This document shows, in pieces, positions 23,960 to 36,700 of a stretch of DNA of 64,000 nt. Under the pieces are notes generated by a model. That model was not told where the DNA came from. It ran no database searches and was given only the letters and a program-made list of their open reading frames with translations. This DNA comes from Sipunculus nudus (taxonomy: Eukaryota > Annelida > Sipuncula > Golfingiida > Sipunculidae): NCBI GenBank assembly GCA_026874595.1, contig CM049308.1, forward strand, positions 22,419,867 through 22,483,866. The letters are read 5' to 3'. Position numbers and translations under genes: made by a program. Every line of letters begins with the position of its first letter. Position 1 is the stretch's first letter.

Positions 23960-25458
23960 GATGTAGCAATGGGAACTTATTATGAATAAATTAAGTCTAA
24001 CCCAAAGACTACCATTTCTGATCCATACACACCTGTATAAATGTTAATATGATTATGTATATATCTTATAATATTTCAGAGGAAGTGTTTGAACTTGCAC
24101 TTGAACTCCCTCTAACCCGAAGAAGAGAAGCTTGTCATGGTGGCAGAAAAGAAGGTAATACACTGTAAAACCTGATAAGTTGTCTCAACTTTAATAAAAG
24201 GCGGCAATGATGCTTCAATTTTTCAAGTTGAGATAACTTATCTTTCTCAAGTTACTAAACTTGCATAAAACAAGAGACGCAAATTGATATTGCAATGTTT
24301 TAAGTTGGGATGACTGAAAAAAAAAAATAGATTACTCAATCTTATCTCGCGAATGAGGTGTAATATATTAATTCAAGTTAATACAATACGTTCTGCAAGA
24401 CAATAGTAAAGCTTTGAAGTTTAATTACCAGAGAAATATATTGGAAGTCCTAGAATACATTAAATACATGCATAAACAAGATATTTGCATACATATATTT
24501 AAACAAGTTATTAATTAATATACATAACAAAGATCAAGTTGGCACACTACAACAAGGGACCCATAGCATAGGTCGACTCATTCAGCTGAAAATTGTAAAT
24601 TTTAGCTAATAGAAAATGTACTTATTCTAATTTTTTATATTTTAGGAATTTAAAAGTTAAGAGGTCAAACATTTGTAAATTTTTCGGTATTTCAACTATG
24701 TGACTGTTATAGGTGTTTTAAATACCCACTGGGGATATATAAGACCATGTAAATATAAATAAGGAAGAAAGTGGAGATAAGCTGTTGTATAATAATAGTT
24801 TAATTTATTAACTGAAATTTAATGCTGTAAAAAATTGAAATTTTACATTTTAAATTATCATGAACTAAATTTGATATTAAAGTATATATTTCACTCTATA
24901 ATATATGAAAATAGTGGCCTGAACCAATCATGAACAAGGGGAAAAGGTGATGAGCTCAGAGTTATATGATGGGATATATTTGATAACAAAACAGCTTGCT
25001 GATAACAGGTATATATAATATGTTCTTCCAAAACTTGGAGAAGAGGTGCAGTTTTTATCACTGCTCCAATTTTTATATTTTTCTTGCTATTGCAGCCCCT
25101 TAAAGTTATTACCGAGCCTTTCTGGCCTTTCTGGCTCTGTGCACTGGGCTGGCTCGTAAAGCACACTTGGGCTTCCATAACTCTATACAAGCTTAATATT
25201 TCACAAGTGCTTTCAAATTTTATGTCATGAAAGCTGAACACTTTAATTGTAAATCAAGTGTAAATAAAATTTAACGGTGCTTAGAGGAAAAAAATGTGCC
25301 ATGGTCAAGGCTGGGCAAACTTAAAGGTATAATAACTTGTATGGTGGGGTATGACTTAGCTACAAGTGCCCCCCCCCCCCAGTAGGTTTGTATGACTGTT
25401 ATCGATATTTTTACACTCAATTATTTATATACAGGTGTATGTGTGTCATGTAAATATG

Positions 25459-25462
<4 letters not shown>

Positions 25463-25517
<55 letters not shown>
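25463..25517. repeat. (TA)n microsatellite
   Basis: Pure (TA)n inside the 6.9-kb nested element. Confidence 0.95.
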
Positions 25518-25518
<1 letters not shown>

Positions 25519-27759
25519 TTCATTCATACATTAAGGGATGTTACCCCAAAGGAAGATAATCTGAAACAGGGGAAATATTTTGTATTCTTGTATTATATAT
25601 AAAATTTGGTTTAGATGCATACATAAAAGTTTGAATCATTATATTGTTAACACATCAATTTCCAATTTGAGGTAAATGTTATAATTCAGACTACCATATA
25701 TGTCTAGAATTTTTTAAAATTGTTTACTCTTGATTCTGTTTCTATTTTATAGATTGTATTATCCACATGTACTAACCAGTTTTGAATAAAACAGCTTATT
25801 AACAAGATTAAGTTATTTATATTTAATGTAATTATTGTTCTTTCTCTGGTGTCCTCAAAAAGGTTAACAATATTAATGTAAAAAATGTTTAGAGAGATTT
25901 GTTCGTCTAAACATTTGTTAGCTCAGTTAAATATGTCACCATAGCTAAAATTGAAAATTAATATGATAAATATAATAATATAATAGAATTAATATTATTT
26001 ATTAAAAGAAATCTAATACTTTTTTTCAGGGTGAGTTTAACTGACATCAGCTTTTTCCAGTTCTTGGGACTTCTCCAGAGGAAGTTGGATAAGACGGGAA
26101 CCGTTTTTTGTTGAAACAGGTAAACACAGTTGTTAAGCTATTGTGGAAACCAACTGCACGTTCAAATTTTGTCTCTAATTTATATTATTATCAGAGGATT
26201 CATCACATGGAATGCTTATTCAACTGTACAATATTTCATGCCTTTTTGCTGTGGTTTTCTTATACTTTCCTTTTTTTTATTTTATAGGACTTAAGCCCAC
26301 CCGAGCTTTTATGCTCTTCAGGAAAAGGAGAGGAATGAGGCTGTCTCAAGATTGCTGAGGATCACAGGGAGCGACACCGTAGCTGAGTGCATAATTCTGG
26401 CAGACTCTTTAGCTTATATATATATATTATATATAATGATATTTCGGCAGGCATGCACTCTACTTATATATACCCCATCTCTCTATATACTATAGGATAT
26501 ATATCAATTGGTTTTGTGGTAATCTGGGGTGCTATTTTCAGATTCTTGGACTGCATGCTACAGGAAAACATCATTCGAGACCAATATCTCTCTATTCAAT
26601 ACGAACAAGGACTGAATTCTATTTGCTCATAAACTGGATAAATTATATGCGAGTATTAAAATAAAAGGTTCACATCTGTGTTAGTACTTTGTTATTAGTT
26701 TTCAGTGTTTCAGATGAAAATACAGCCGCATGATATGGATTAGATACTTTCAGTCCTTACTATAATACATTATTTGATTCCAGATATATAACACAACATA
26801 TTGTGATATGGTTCCAGATAGCATTAAAATTGAAAAGAGATTGACTCAAGTTAACGCCCTAATGTTAAAACCTACAGGTATTGAAAAATAAACGTCACTT
26901 CAGGGATAAATGGCATTTGGCGTTTTAAACTTGGCTCAAGCTAGAAAACGCGTTCAGGTGTTGATGTTAAAACACCAGTGTTTATTTTTCAACACCATGT
27001 AGTATAAACACCACGTTCTTATTAGAAAACACCCTGTTTACACATAAACACCGGAACGTGTTTATTAAAAAACACCCTGTTAACAAATAAACACCGGAAC
27101 GTGTTTTAAAGTTGGCTCTGTAGGGCGTTGATTTAGGTGTTCGAAATGGAACGCCTATTTTTTACAGTGTAACCTTAATAAACTATGGTTTATACTTGAA
27201 TAAAAGAAAATATATATTTTCATAAACTAAAATATATAACGCATAGCAATCATAATAATGATAATAAATATATATACATATATATACATATACTCATATA
27301 TATAACAGTTTTCATAGTACCTATACATGCATAAACGTGCCCCCCCCCCGTTTTCGAAATTCTTGATCCGCCACTGATCATGGCCCCCTCCCCTCCCTCA
27401 ATCCTGGCTACGCCCCTGATAAGTGCCTAAAAGGGACAAAATTAAGATTTAAGCTTCTGTGCACTGAGACTGCTAGACCCCCGCCGTTTGCCGTTTTGAG
27501 GGTGTGCATGTAGATCAAGCAAACATACTCCAAATAACATTTTATTATCATAAAATACAATTAATTGCCTATAAACAATGTTTTGATATAGATTTTGCCT
27601 AATTCGAACGCATTTCCTGGAAGAAATCATTCGTTTTATTAAAAAAAAGGGTATTACCAGTTTAAAGGCTATTTGCACATTTTTTAGCATGCCCTTACGT
27701 GCGAATATCCTCGGCAGTGACGCGAGTCACAGAGAATACCTCGGGGGGGGGGGGGGCCT

Positions 27760-28040
27760 CTAGATCTCATCAAAAGTTTAGTAAATTTAGTAAATAGAAT
27801 CTAAATTTTGTCCGTGATGTCTCACTTTGCACCAGCATATCCCATCAGGGACCTAGTCCACAATTAATTCAGCCAGATTCTGCGCAGTGTGGTGACCGGG
27901 CCCGGTCCCAATCCCTATCACATACTCTCGTGAGTCCGAGTCTGCGCAGTGTGAACCCCCGTTTCATAACAAACCCACGTGCTAATACCCTTCACATAGC
28001 AAACTCACGTGTTAATACCCTTGACATAACATATCTACGT
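27760..28040 (+). repeat. Dispersed repeat shared with 61795-62010
   Basis: Shared blocks in order: tctagatctcatcaa, tctaaattt, gtctcac / gtcacac, aacaaacccacgtg. The tail holds a local duplication of about 34 bp (acgtgctaatacccttcaca, acgtgttaatacccttgaca). Confidence 0.6.
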
Positions 28041-30065
28041 GCGAATATCCATCCGACACAAACGTTTATCTAACCTAGAAAGGCCCAGCTCCGCCAGGTG
28101 TATCTGTGATCGCGAACCCTGTGGTAAATACATGGTCAATAAACTCTTTCCAGATTGGTCTTCGCCATTGAATTGAATCGGCGTGACTCGGCATAAACGT
28201 GACGACTTGCATAACGGGGACTGCCCACTTTCCGGACGTTCTGCACAAGGTGAACACACGGCGGGCCTTCTAATGTGAGAATTTTATTTATTTTATCTCA
28301 AGACTTGACTTAGCGTCCATCAAATTCGGTAGAACTATATTAATTATTTTCTAGCACATTGAGACTGTCGGTGGTGGGTTCAAGATTTGAGAGAGAGGGA
28401 GCACAAGCGGCTGAATCCCTGTAAGGTATGTCTGCATGGTTTGGCTGGGTATACATTTGGATAATAAAGTATTCTGACCCAGTTCCAGACCCGTCGGCGT
28501 GGATACGCCCCATTTACTGAAAGATCTGTCAGAAAAGTGGGCATATTCGCATATTCACGCCCACGAGTGTGGTATTGGGTCAGAACACGTACTTAGTCTT
28601 AATTGTCCTGGTCAGGAGTGCTTCCGGGATGGGGGGGGGGGGGGGGGGGGGGGGGGCAGAAGATGTTTGGCCACATATGTGTAAAAAAATGTAATAAATA
28701 TGCAACATGTATATATTTAATAGATATATGATGAACATTCTAGGTATACATTTAACATGCCCATGCACTGCATGATGGGGGGGGGGGGGGGGGGGGGCAA
28801 CATTCGTTTTTATTCTACATGCTTAGATCGATCAAGTCATAAAAACCAGTACTTCTAATTTTCAGTTATACCCGGTCATTATCTTTTCAGATTAAACTAT
28901 GAATAGATATACTGTGCATTTAATAATGACAGGTAGGCGAGATATTCACGGGCACTTGGTTAAGTGGACCAGTTAAGTCGCGTAAGGGTAAGGGTCAGCT
29001 GGATTTGTAGTAACTTTTGTCTGGCATTAAACATAGATAAATATTATGGTAAATAGTATATGTGAGAGTATACTGAGGCAAATCTTTGTCTCATTTATTA
29101 CAAGTCAGCTGAAAACAAAATGTTGGTCGGGGGAGGGGGGGGGAGGGGTCTTAACATTCAATACCCCGCCCTGTAGGTATGAATTGCAAAACAAGATATA
29201 TCATGTAAAGGAATCTGATTCAAGCACCCGTGACTAACGTCATAACATTAATGACAATTGAGGGACGAAACGGGGGAGGGGGGGGGGGCAGGGGAGCAAG
29301 GGGAAGGTTTATACAGGGGTTTAACTGTTGGAGAAATTATTATTCTTGCCATTTTTTCCCCTGAAAGTTAAAGAAAATCCCCTTCTTCGAGTGTAAATCC
29401 TATAAAATTATATTCATTTATTATTTCGTAACTTCTAAATAATAAACACCCAGTGAAATATTATAATTATTTGATTAACACCAGTACATAAATTGATGTC
29501 ACACTTGGACCTTTTTTTAACCAATGCCGGCAATGTAAAAAAAAAAGAAAAAAAAAAAGAAACACTATTTTATATAGAAGAAGTTGAAAGAAGAAATGTC
29601 AAATTTTATATTTTAAATAATTTTAATGTTGGTATTAAATATTTTAATAAAATGAAAATATTTTTGCCTTAAAAAATGCTAGTATTTTTTATATATTTTT
29701 TGAATTTTTCATAACTTTCTGAATAAGACACATATAGTTTTTCTAAAAATTCAAAGTCAACTTCAACTTAGCGTCATGAGTCAATTTTTAGAATGTATTT
29801 AAGAAAATTTTCAGGTAATTAATGTTTCAAAGCCTTGTTTGAACAATACACTGTCAAAATATTGATCTTAACACGGCATTGTATCTTACATTGAGACTTA
29901 TCATAAAACTCAAAGTATCAAGACTGTAGAAGAACAAAAAAACTGGTCTGAGATGAAAAGCATATAGAACCAAATACTTCTTATTTTCTATGTCTGATTA
30001 TTAGATAATATGTTAATTTTAATAAATACAATTAGATTAAATTTAGTTTTTAGATACTGCGGAGA
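28041..30065. other. Intergenic sequence with long G-runs, no gene seen
   Basis: Contains G-runs near 28630-28656, 28778-28797, 29130-29148 and 29275-29289, and AT-rich sequence at 29380-30060. Peptides predicted across the G-runs are glycine or proline artefacts. Confidence 0.5.
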
Positions 30066-30121
30066 TACCCTTTCCATATGCGCGGGTCCCTGCGCGGGGG
30101 CCCGCACGTATAGAAAGGGTA
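30066..30121. repeat. 56-bp GC-rich near-perfect hairpin
   Basis: taccctttccatatgcgcgg on the left pairs with ccgcacgtatagaaagggta on the right. The stem is about 25 bp with three or four mismatches and a six-base loop. It stands in a strongly AT-rich neighbourhood. A partial echo (gtgcgggacccgc) lies about 35 bp downstream. Size and shape allow a miniature inverted-repeat element or a small folded RNA; nothing identifies it further. Confidence 0.7.
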
Positions 30122-30239
30122 CAATGATAACACACTTGTTGGATCTCAACCGTGCGGGACCCGCTTTCTGGTCAGGAACACTTTCCAGTTATACGTAATA
30201 CCTGTATATATGTTATGAATCTTACTTAAAGAATCAGAA

Positions 30240-30725
30240 CCATGAGCTGATACTGTGGTTGGCTTCCTATTCACGGGGTTAATTTTGCACGATTTCCATT
30301 TTTCAGTGTTTCGCGAGGGTTTATTTTTGGCGATCTTACCTTACATTGACTTACACATTTACATAACCATTATTATATAAATTACCTCATTTGCACGCAA
30401 AATCTTAAAAATATTACGGGGGACCTAAGGAAATCGACAGACAATAAGTGGAAAATTTATTCTTCAGTGGAGGCAGATATACAAAAGATTTGATACATTA
30501 TATATTATCAGTCTTTGTTTTACGGCTAACATAAAATATACCAATACAGAAGTATCAGGCATAATATACGGGAACATTATAAGATTCGAATGAGGCCACA
30601 GTATATGTGTCTCTTTACTTCTGCAGAAGAGGAGTCCTATTCACGAAGGTTTTAATTTCGCGAAAATTATACCCTTTCGCGCACATCGCGAATTTGAAAC
30701 CTTCGCGGATACCCGCAAATTATAC
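30240..30725. repeat. Dispersed repeat with cgcgaa words
   Basis: Two segments (30240-30345 and 30630-30725) share ctattcacg, ttcgcg and taatttcgcgaaaatta-like words with 35310-35390. It immediately precedes the first SelJ coding exon, so the 5' UTR or promoter of that gene may include repeat sequence. Confidence 0.5.
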
Positions 30726-30769
30726 AGTAAACTGTAACCTTTCATACGCAGGCTGGCCGTGTGACCACT

Positions 30770-33700
30770 ATGGGTGGACCGACACTACAGGAAAGGAAGA
30801 TCGGTGCCATTGTGGGAGCAGCAGTAGCTGATGCTGCCGGTTAGGTTTGATTTGATTTTTCATTAAAGGCCGGTACCTATAGCTATCTACATAGCCTATC
30901 TGCCATATCTAATATATACATGAACTTTAGTGTTTTCTCCATAAAATATGATATATGCATGCCAATATTTTGTTCTAAAATCATTTGCTTACTCCTGTAC
31001 ACAAGTGAAAATAATTTGATATTGGGCGCTATCAGTGATGCAAAACATAAACATATCACTAGTGGCTGTACCATGCATGTAAGTTCTAATTCATGCCGAT
31101 TTTATTTTCCTGGTAATTTCCTCTTCGCGAATATCATGAATTTGTATAAAAAAAGAATGGCAACCTCTCTCTCTTTCTCTAACCGTAACAGAACTAGAAT
31201 TCCCGGTTAAGATTAGTTCAGTAAGCATTAGATAAAAGAGGTGGTTATATAGGGGCAGCAATACAGGGGAATGTATATATACCCCCCCCCTACTTTATAT
31301 CATAATTATATTTATATATTGGAAATGAAAAATGTTAATAGAAAGAATTATAGACTTTGGTTCCATACATAAGTTTACCATGAAATGTTACATATCTAAA
31401 CCTGATATATTATATACACGTGTGGGTGTATGCTTATGAAAGTTTCTTTTTCATAACTCCCGCCCCCTATCCTTGAAGATAAATGAACGCCACTGGATTG
31501 TTACCTCTACGATAAAATTATTTTTTTAAAATTTAAGCATCAGTGATTCACTTATAATGATGAACATTAAAGTGATGCCAGTCTTTCCGCTTTACAGCTC
31601 AGCCACTGCACTGGATCTATAACCTTGAGAAGCTGCGCTCCATCATTGGTGACAAGGAGGAGGTAGAGTTTTGGCGCCCGTCTCAGAACCCGTTTTACTG
31701 TATCGATACGGGTAAAGCCACGTGTTATGGAGACCAGGCATTCGTGGTTCTGGCATCACTTGCCGCCAAAGGAGGTAAATCTGAATATTAATAATATATT
31801 AATCTAGAAAGGGAAGCATTTTACCTGCAGATATCTATTTCGGGCAGATCTGTACATTATAAGCTCTTCTCTATTACAGGTAACTTCAAACTATAGAAAC
31901 TTTTATTACAGCTACCTTTAAAGTACAGGTATCTCTCTATTAAGGGTGCCTTTAAAATATATAGGCACTTCTCAATTACAACCACCTTTACACTAATGGT
32001 ACCCTACATTAAGGGCACCTTTAAAATATTTATGCACTTCTCTATTATAACCACCTTTCAACTACAGGTATACCCTCTAATAAGGGCACCTAAAAATATT
32101 TAGGCACTTCTCTATTTCAGCCACCTTTAAACTATAGGTACCTCTCTATTATATACTGTAGCATATTTTAAAGATGGTCTTCTAAGCAAGGTCTGATATA
32201 AATAGCAAAACAGCATTAGGACCTTGAAAATGTGGTCGTTATTTTGAGATGGTCGCTTAACTGAGGTGCATGGTTGTTAGGCTGCGTTTTATTGAATATT
32301 TGTATCTTATTCAGATGTGGACACCCAGGACATAAAAGAGAGACTATATCAGATGTTTGGCCCAAATTCAGAATATGAAAGTGAAGCAAATGCCGCTTAT
32401 AAATGGAAATCAGGTAAGGTTCCTGAATAGACTTTGATATATGTTAAAAAGGAAGTATTGATATTCTTACTATTTGAAATTGTTTTCCAAACATATTGAT
32501 AGATCACACAATTATAAAATAATTTTGAGACTTTTCCTGTATACGAAGTCTTTTATTATTCACTCGGTGTAGTCGGAGGAATGGCTCCTGTAATCTATAG
32601 ATATATTGAGAAAAAAATATTCTAATCTACGCTCCCGAGGCAGCGGAAATCTTGCGCTTCTAAAGAATTAGAATATTTTTTCTCGAAAATATGACTCTTT
32701 ATATGTGGACACATAATCGGTTTGTGATTGTTTAAGCAAAAATGCAATTGATTTACCGGTAATCATTAATTAAAGAAAATGACCAATCATCGATATATAA
32801 TGAATTAATTGAACACCATGAGAGCTTTCTTTACAAAAAGATGGTAAACCACAAACATTAAAAAAAGTTTGGCATAAATTTAATGATGGCAAAAACTACA
32901 TAAGATCAAGAAGACTAGTATTCAGTGACTAAGCACATCTCACGCTAAACTGAATGTTATTGTATATTATAACCTGTACAAGATGCACTTACCGGTCATA
33001 TGTAGAAACCATTAGTCCCAAAATAAATGTAAAAGAAAGAGTTGTTTACTCTTTCAGAAATAAATGAACATGTAAACTCTGACATCTAGGTATTAGTGTG
33101 TATGTAAAATGACAGCAATCCTGAGCAGTTTCGAGAGACTAGGAGAAAATACCTGTCAGGGTTCAATTGGGGAACTGGAACGTGACACAAGTATGCCTAA
33201 GCGTCCATGCGAGAATTTATCAGCAGAGATAATTTTTGTGCAAGGGGTCATGTTTAGGTAACGTTTAATGAGGCATGACGCTTTTTGTTCACCACGCCTA
33301 AATCCTCAAATTATAGTATAGGATCATTACTAGCATTAACTGGAAAATTTTCATAAACTCAGTGTATATAAACACATCGTTATATATCCACAGGTGTTCA
33401 GAAGACATATCCTATCCAAGGCCCATGGAAACATTTCTCCATTAAGGATTTCCTGGAAAAATACTCAAATGGTGAAGAAGAAACAGGTGAGGGATCATGT
33501 GATTGGGCTTCTCTTGTGTTATATAAAAATATTATATTTCGTAGATTATTTGGTAATATTATATCATATGAGCCTTCTTAGATCAATAAACAAGTAAAAG
33601 ATATGTGTGACATGTAAATGTTGAAAAAAATGTTTTTATTTTTGTATCGATTTTGTCAGAGCCATTGAAAATCACATTTATGTTTATCAGTAAATGTATA

Positions 33701-36700
33701 AGTCAACTTGCACCAATCAGTAAATTAATATATCGTTATACTGCACCAACTCTACTCTTTAGCAGCCGAGCATCGTAGGCCTTGGGCCACCAGCCTGTCT
33801 AGTTTCATGTTCAGTACATGGAGTATATAATTATAATTTTTCGTATAGGCTCAGAGAAGGATACGCAGATTGATGGTGTGACGAAGGTGGCTCCAGTGGT
33901 TGCAATGTTTTCTGGTAAACCTGAGATGCTTGACAAGGTAGAACAGATGATCAGAGTCACTCAGGACAACGATCTGGCCGTGGTGGCAGCTCTCGCTGGA
34001 GCTAGGTCAGCTTTACAATTACATTGATCTGAAGAGAGTTATTTTAAGGTTTTTTTTTTAAAGGAGAACCCCGCCTTCATTTTCATACGCTTGTCTATGA
34101 CGAGACGCATTACGTACGGTATACCACTGTTCGTGTGTCCATTAACTTTTAGTGTCGCCCGCGATCACAGTCGCTCAAATCCCCATTTGTGGTTTAGTTT
34201 TATCAAGAAATTGACGAAAATGTGCACCTTAGGAGTAAATATTTGTGATTACGTAGTAAGGCTTCGTACGGAGATAGCCTGTATAACTTTAGAGGTATAA
34301 TATATGCTCTATTTGTCCCCATTTCCTTCTGAAATAGGGATTCGAGCGACTGTGCCGCGATCCCTAACCGGGCCTTTGGTGGATTATCACGACACTCACT
34401 GTAACTTCTTACAAATAGGTAATCTCGTCCGAGTTCGATTATGGGCAAAATCCACACATATTTAATAAGGTCAGAGGTCACTAGGCTACTTTGTGGTGTC
34501 ACCGCGATACCTTACCAGGAATATGATCAGGATTTTGATAATCAATATAATATATCGCCTAAATTCGATTTTCAGCAAAATCCATGCATATTCAAAGAGG
34601 TCAGAGAGTACCAGACTTTGGTGGCGCCGTGATGACATACCAAATATCTGATGGATTTTCATTAAACTCTTGATAAATATTAACCAAGAGAGTTTCATAC
34701 ATGATTTACATTTTTAACATAAAGGAGTGTATACAAATATATAGATAGTCCCATTTCTTGATTTTTACATACCTAAACACTTCTTTTCAACACACAAGGC
34801 CAACTAATTTTTCACCTTTATTTTAAGTGAACCTGTGAACTTATGCGATGGTGTGGCTGAAATAAAATGACTCAGTTGGTATTCTCCTTGCTGACTTGGA
34901 TAATCCTGTTCATAAGAACCTTAAGTAGATATACAAAATAGCTTTGTGTTTGTGTTGCATTCAGGTTATTGGAGCACTATATCTTAAATGGTCCAGATCC
35001 GGATGCAGTGGATAAAGTGATCCGGCAGCTGGAAGATCCGGATAGAAACAATCCTCATGATCTGGATAAAGCTGTCGTGGGTCACCTCCGGAAAGTCCTG
35101 GCAGTGCGTGACCAGCCTCACTTCGAGGTCACCACCAAAGTCTTCAAGAACCACTGAGGTAATTGGATTATAACATCCATTAAATGTTCCCGTTAGGTCT
35201 GTAACGATACCATGGGGTACTGATACATTTCAGCGCAAATTCATATATTGTATTGGTATCGTCAGTTATCTGACAAAGCCCATGTGGGATAATCTATCTC
35301 CATACGGAAGTCTGATACTGTGGTTGCCTTTTTAAATTATTTTCGAGGATTTAATTTCGCTTTTTTCGCGAATAGGAAATAATCTTGAATATGAAACTCT
35401 ATGGGAAAGTTGCCTCATCATATAGGAGATGCCCTGACTGACTTGGCCCATAACTGTAAAACATGTTCCCTCTGGCTGAAATATCGCTTGTTGCGGCTCA
35501 CAATCGGACCTCTGGTCACGCAGCCTTGTTATGGTAAACAGACACACGTTGACTGTGTTTACAAACACGCACAACCACAACAAGGTGTTAAACAGCCGTT
35601 TGCGAGGCACTGAGACTGTGCGCTGGGATGGTTTTCACTGGAAATGTTTGTAAAAGGCAAGAATGAACTTATAGTCTGAAAAAATAGCTATAATATTGCT
35701 CCTGATTATGTCCATATAAGATAATCACTTGAATCTTATATACACAGGTTGAACATTTTATTTATATCAATATTATAACTTGGGGGACCCACCAAAATAA
35801 GTAACATTTAATATAGGAAAGTAACAGGTAAATCAAATATCTTACTAGTGGAAAGGTTAATACCACCAAACCAGAATAAGCGACTCAACTTGAATAATGT
35901 ACAGGAAATTGGATATTTTTACCTGAAACACTTTTGGACATAAAGACGACATTCCTTTGCTCTGCTTATATGTTACTTATATTTCCACCTGTACAGGTAA
36001 GTAAGGAAAATAAAGGTAATTTTTCCATAATTTATTAACAAACCAAATTTTTAAGTGAAGACAACATATCAGGAAAATATATTATCCTTCAATATGTTAT
36101 GTGTATATGAAAGTGTGAATTTGTGATGAATAAAAGTGAAACATTTTATAGTTAGTGACATTGTCTGAAGTAGGGCTGAAATAGCTACCACATTCTGGGC
36201 TCTAGCTCTGGAAAAATATGACCTGACTCGCCTTTTATTGCGCATTGCCATGGCAACACTAAAAAGATATAAATAGAGATCTATATACAAGTGGAACATG
36301 TGTGAAATCTAACAAGGTGACAGCTCTGTTCTCTCCCTTCTCAACCAAGGAACAGATATATATTTACATGTTATACACGAAGTGTTATAACTGACCAGTG
36401 TTAAACCGGTCTATACTGGTTGAAGCCCTATGGTTATGCGGTACGTTTGCAGCAAAATCGGGCCTTAAGTAACTGTATAGAACCGCCAGAGTAGACAGTT
36501 GAATACCCTATCACTGATCTCAAAGTTAAGAATTTCCCCGTCCGTAACCATGCTTATCTGCTTTCAATCGTTACCGTGAGCGATCAAAATGTGCTGCATA
36601 TTTATACATGTACATGCATACGTACTGCATACGAATGTGTGGAATCCCCCCCCCCCCAAGAGAATATGTGTGCGATTCCTAGCTGCATAATCATTCATAA

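Larger units (their letters stand above)
20810..26666 (+). other. Possible spliced transcription unit carried inside the 6.9-kb element
   Basis: 20810-20930 is a locally GC-richer stretch with a CACGTG E-box and a donor-like acgtaagtacc. Candidate internal exons with acceptor and donor are 24080-24153 (ag|aggaag ... gaag|gtaata) and 26031-26120 (cag|ggtgag ... acag|gtaaac). A terminal exon could start at 26289 and reach AATAAA near 26660. A candidate acceptor also lies at 23417-23418. The longest peptides are short and match no family I know, and joining the exons meets stops quickly. It could be a non-coding RNA or a captured gene fragment. Confidence 0.25.
20258..27169. mobile_element. 6.9-kb nested DNA element, CACTGTAAAAA ends, TA target duplication
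   Basis: The ends are cactgtaaaaatcc and, inverted, cactgtaaaaaataggcg, with TA at 20256-20257 and 27170-27171. The uninterrupted sister element (near 59295-59306, minus strand) reads aaaactaacctt, which is exactly the empty site aaaac-TA-acctt. Subterminal zones at both ends (20270-20400, 20700-20790, 26860-27150) are dense in aacacc / gtgttta words. TA duplication fits the IS630-Tc1-mariner group or another TA-specific family; no transposase was recognised, so the family is left open. It contains (TA)n and G-runs plus candidate exons. Confidence 0.85.
19452..27418. mobile_element. hAT-like element (outer), split by a nested insertion
   Basis: The inverted ends are caggggcgtagcc at 19452 and ggctacgcccctg ending 27418. 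The body (19452-20257 plus 27170-27418) is the reverse complement of the uninterrupted copy at 59072-60172, apart from small indels such as about 80 bp missing near 19800. Flanks are tgaag and ataag, a weak 5-bp match. It carries poly-C/G runs just inside the ends and has no transposase, so it is non-autonomous. Confidence 0.85.

Noticed and set aside
35155-35160. TGA after KNH read as the true stop of the SelJ gene
   Set aside because: Two further exons continue the frame with family similarity and correct phases, and a SECIS is present downstream.
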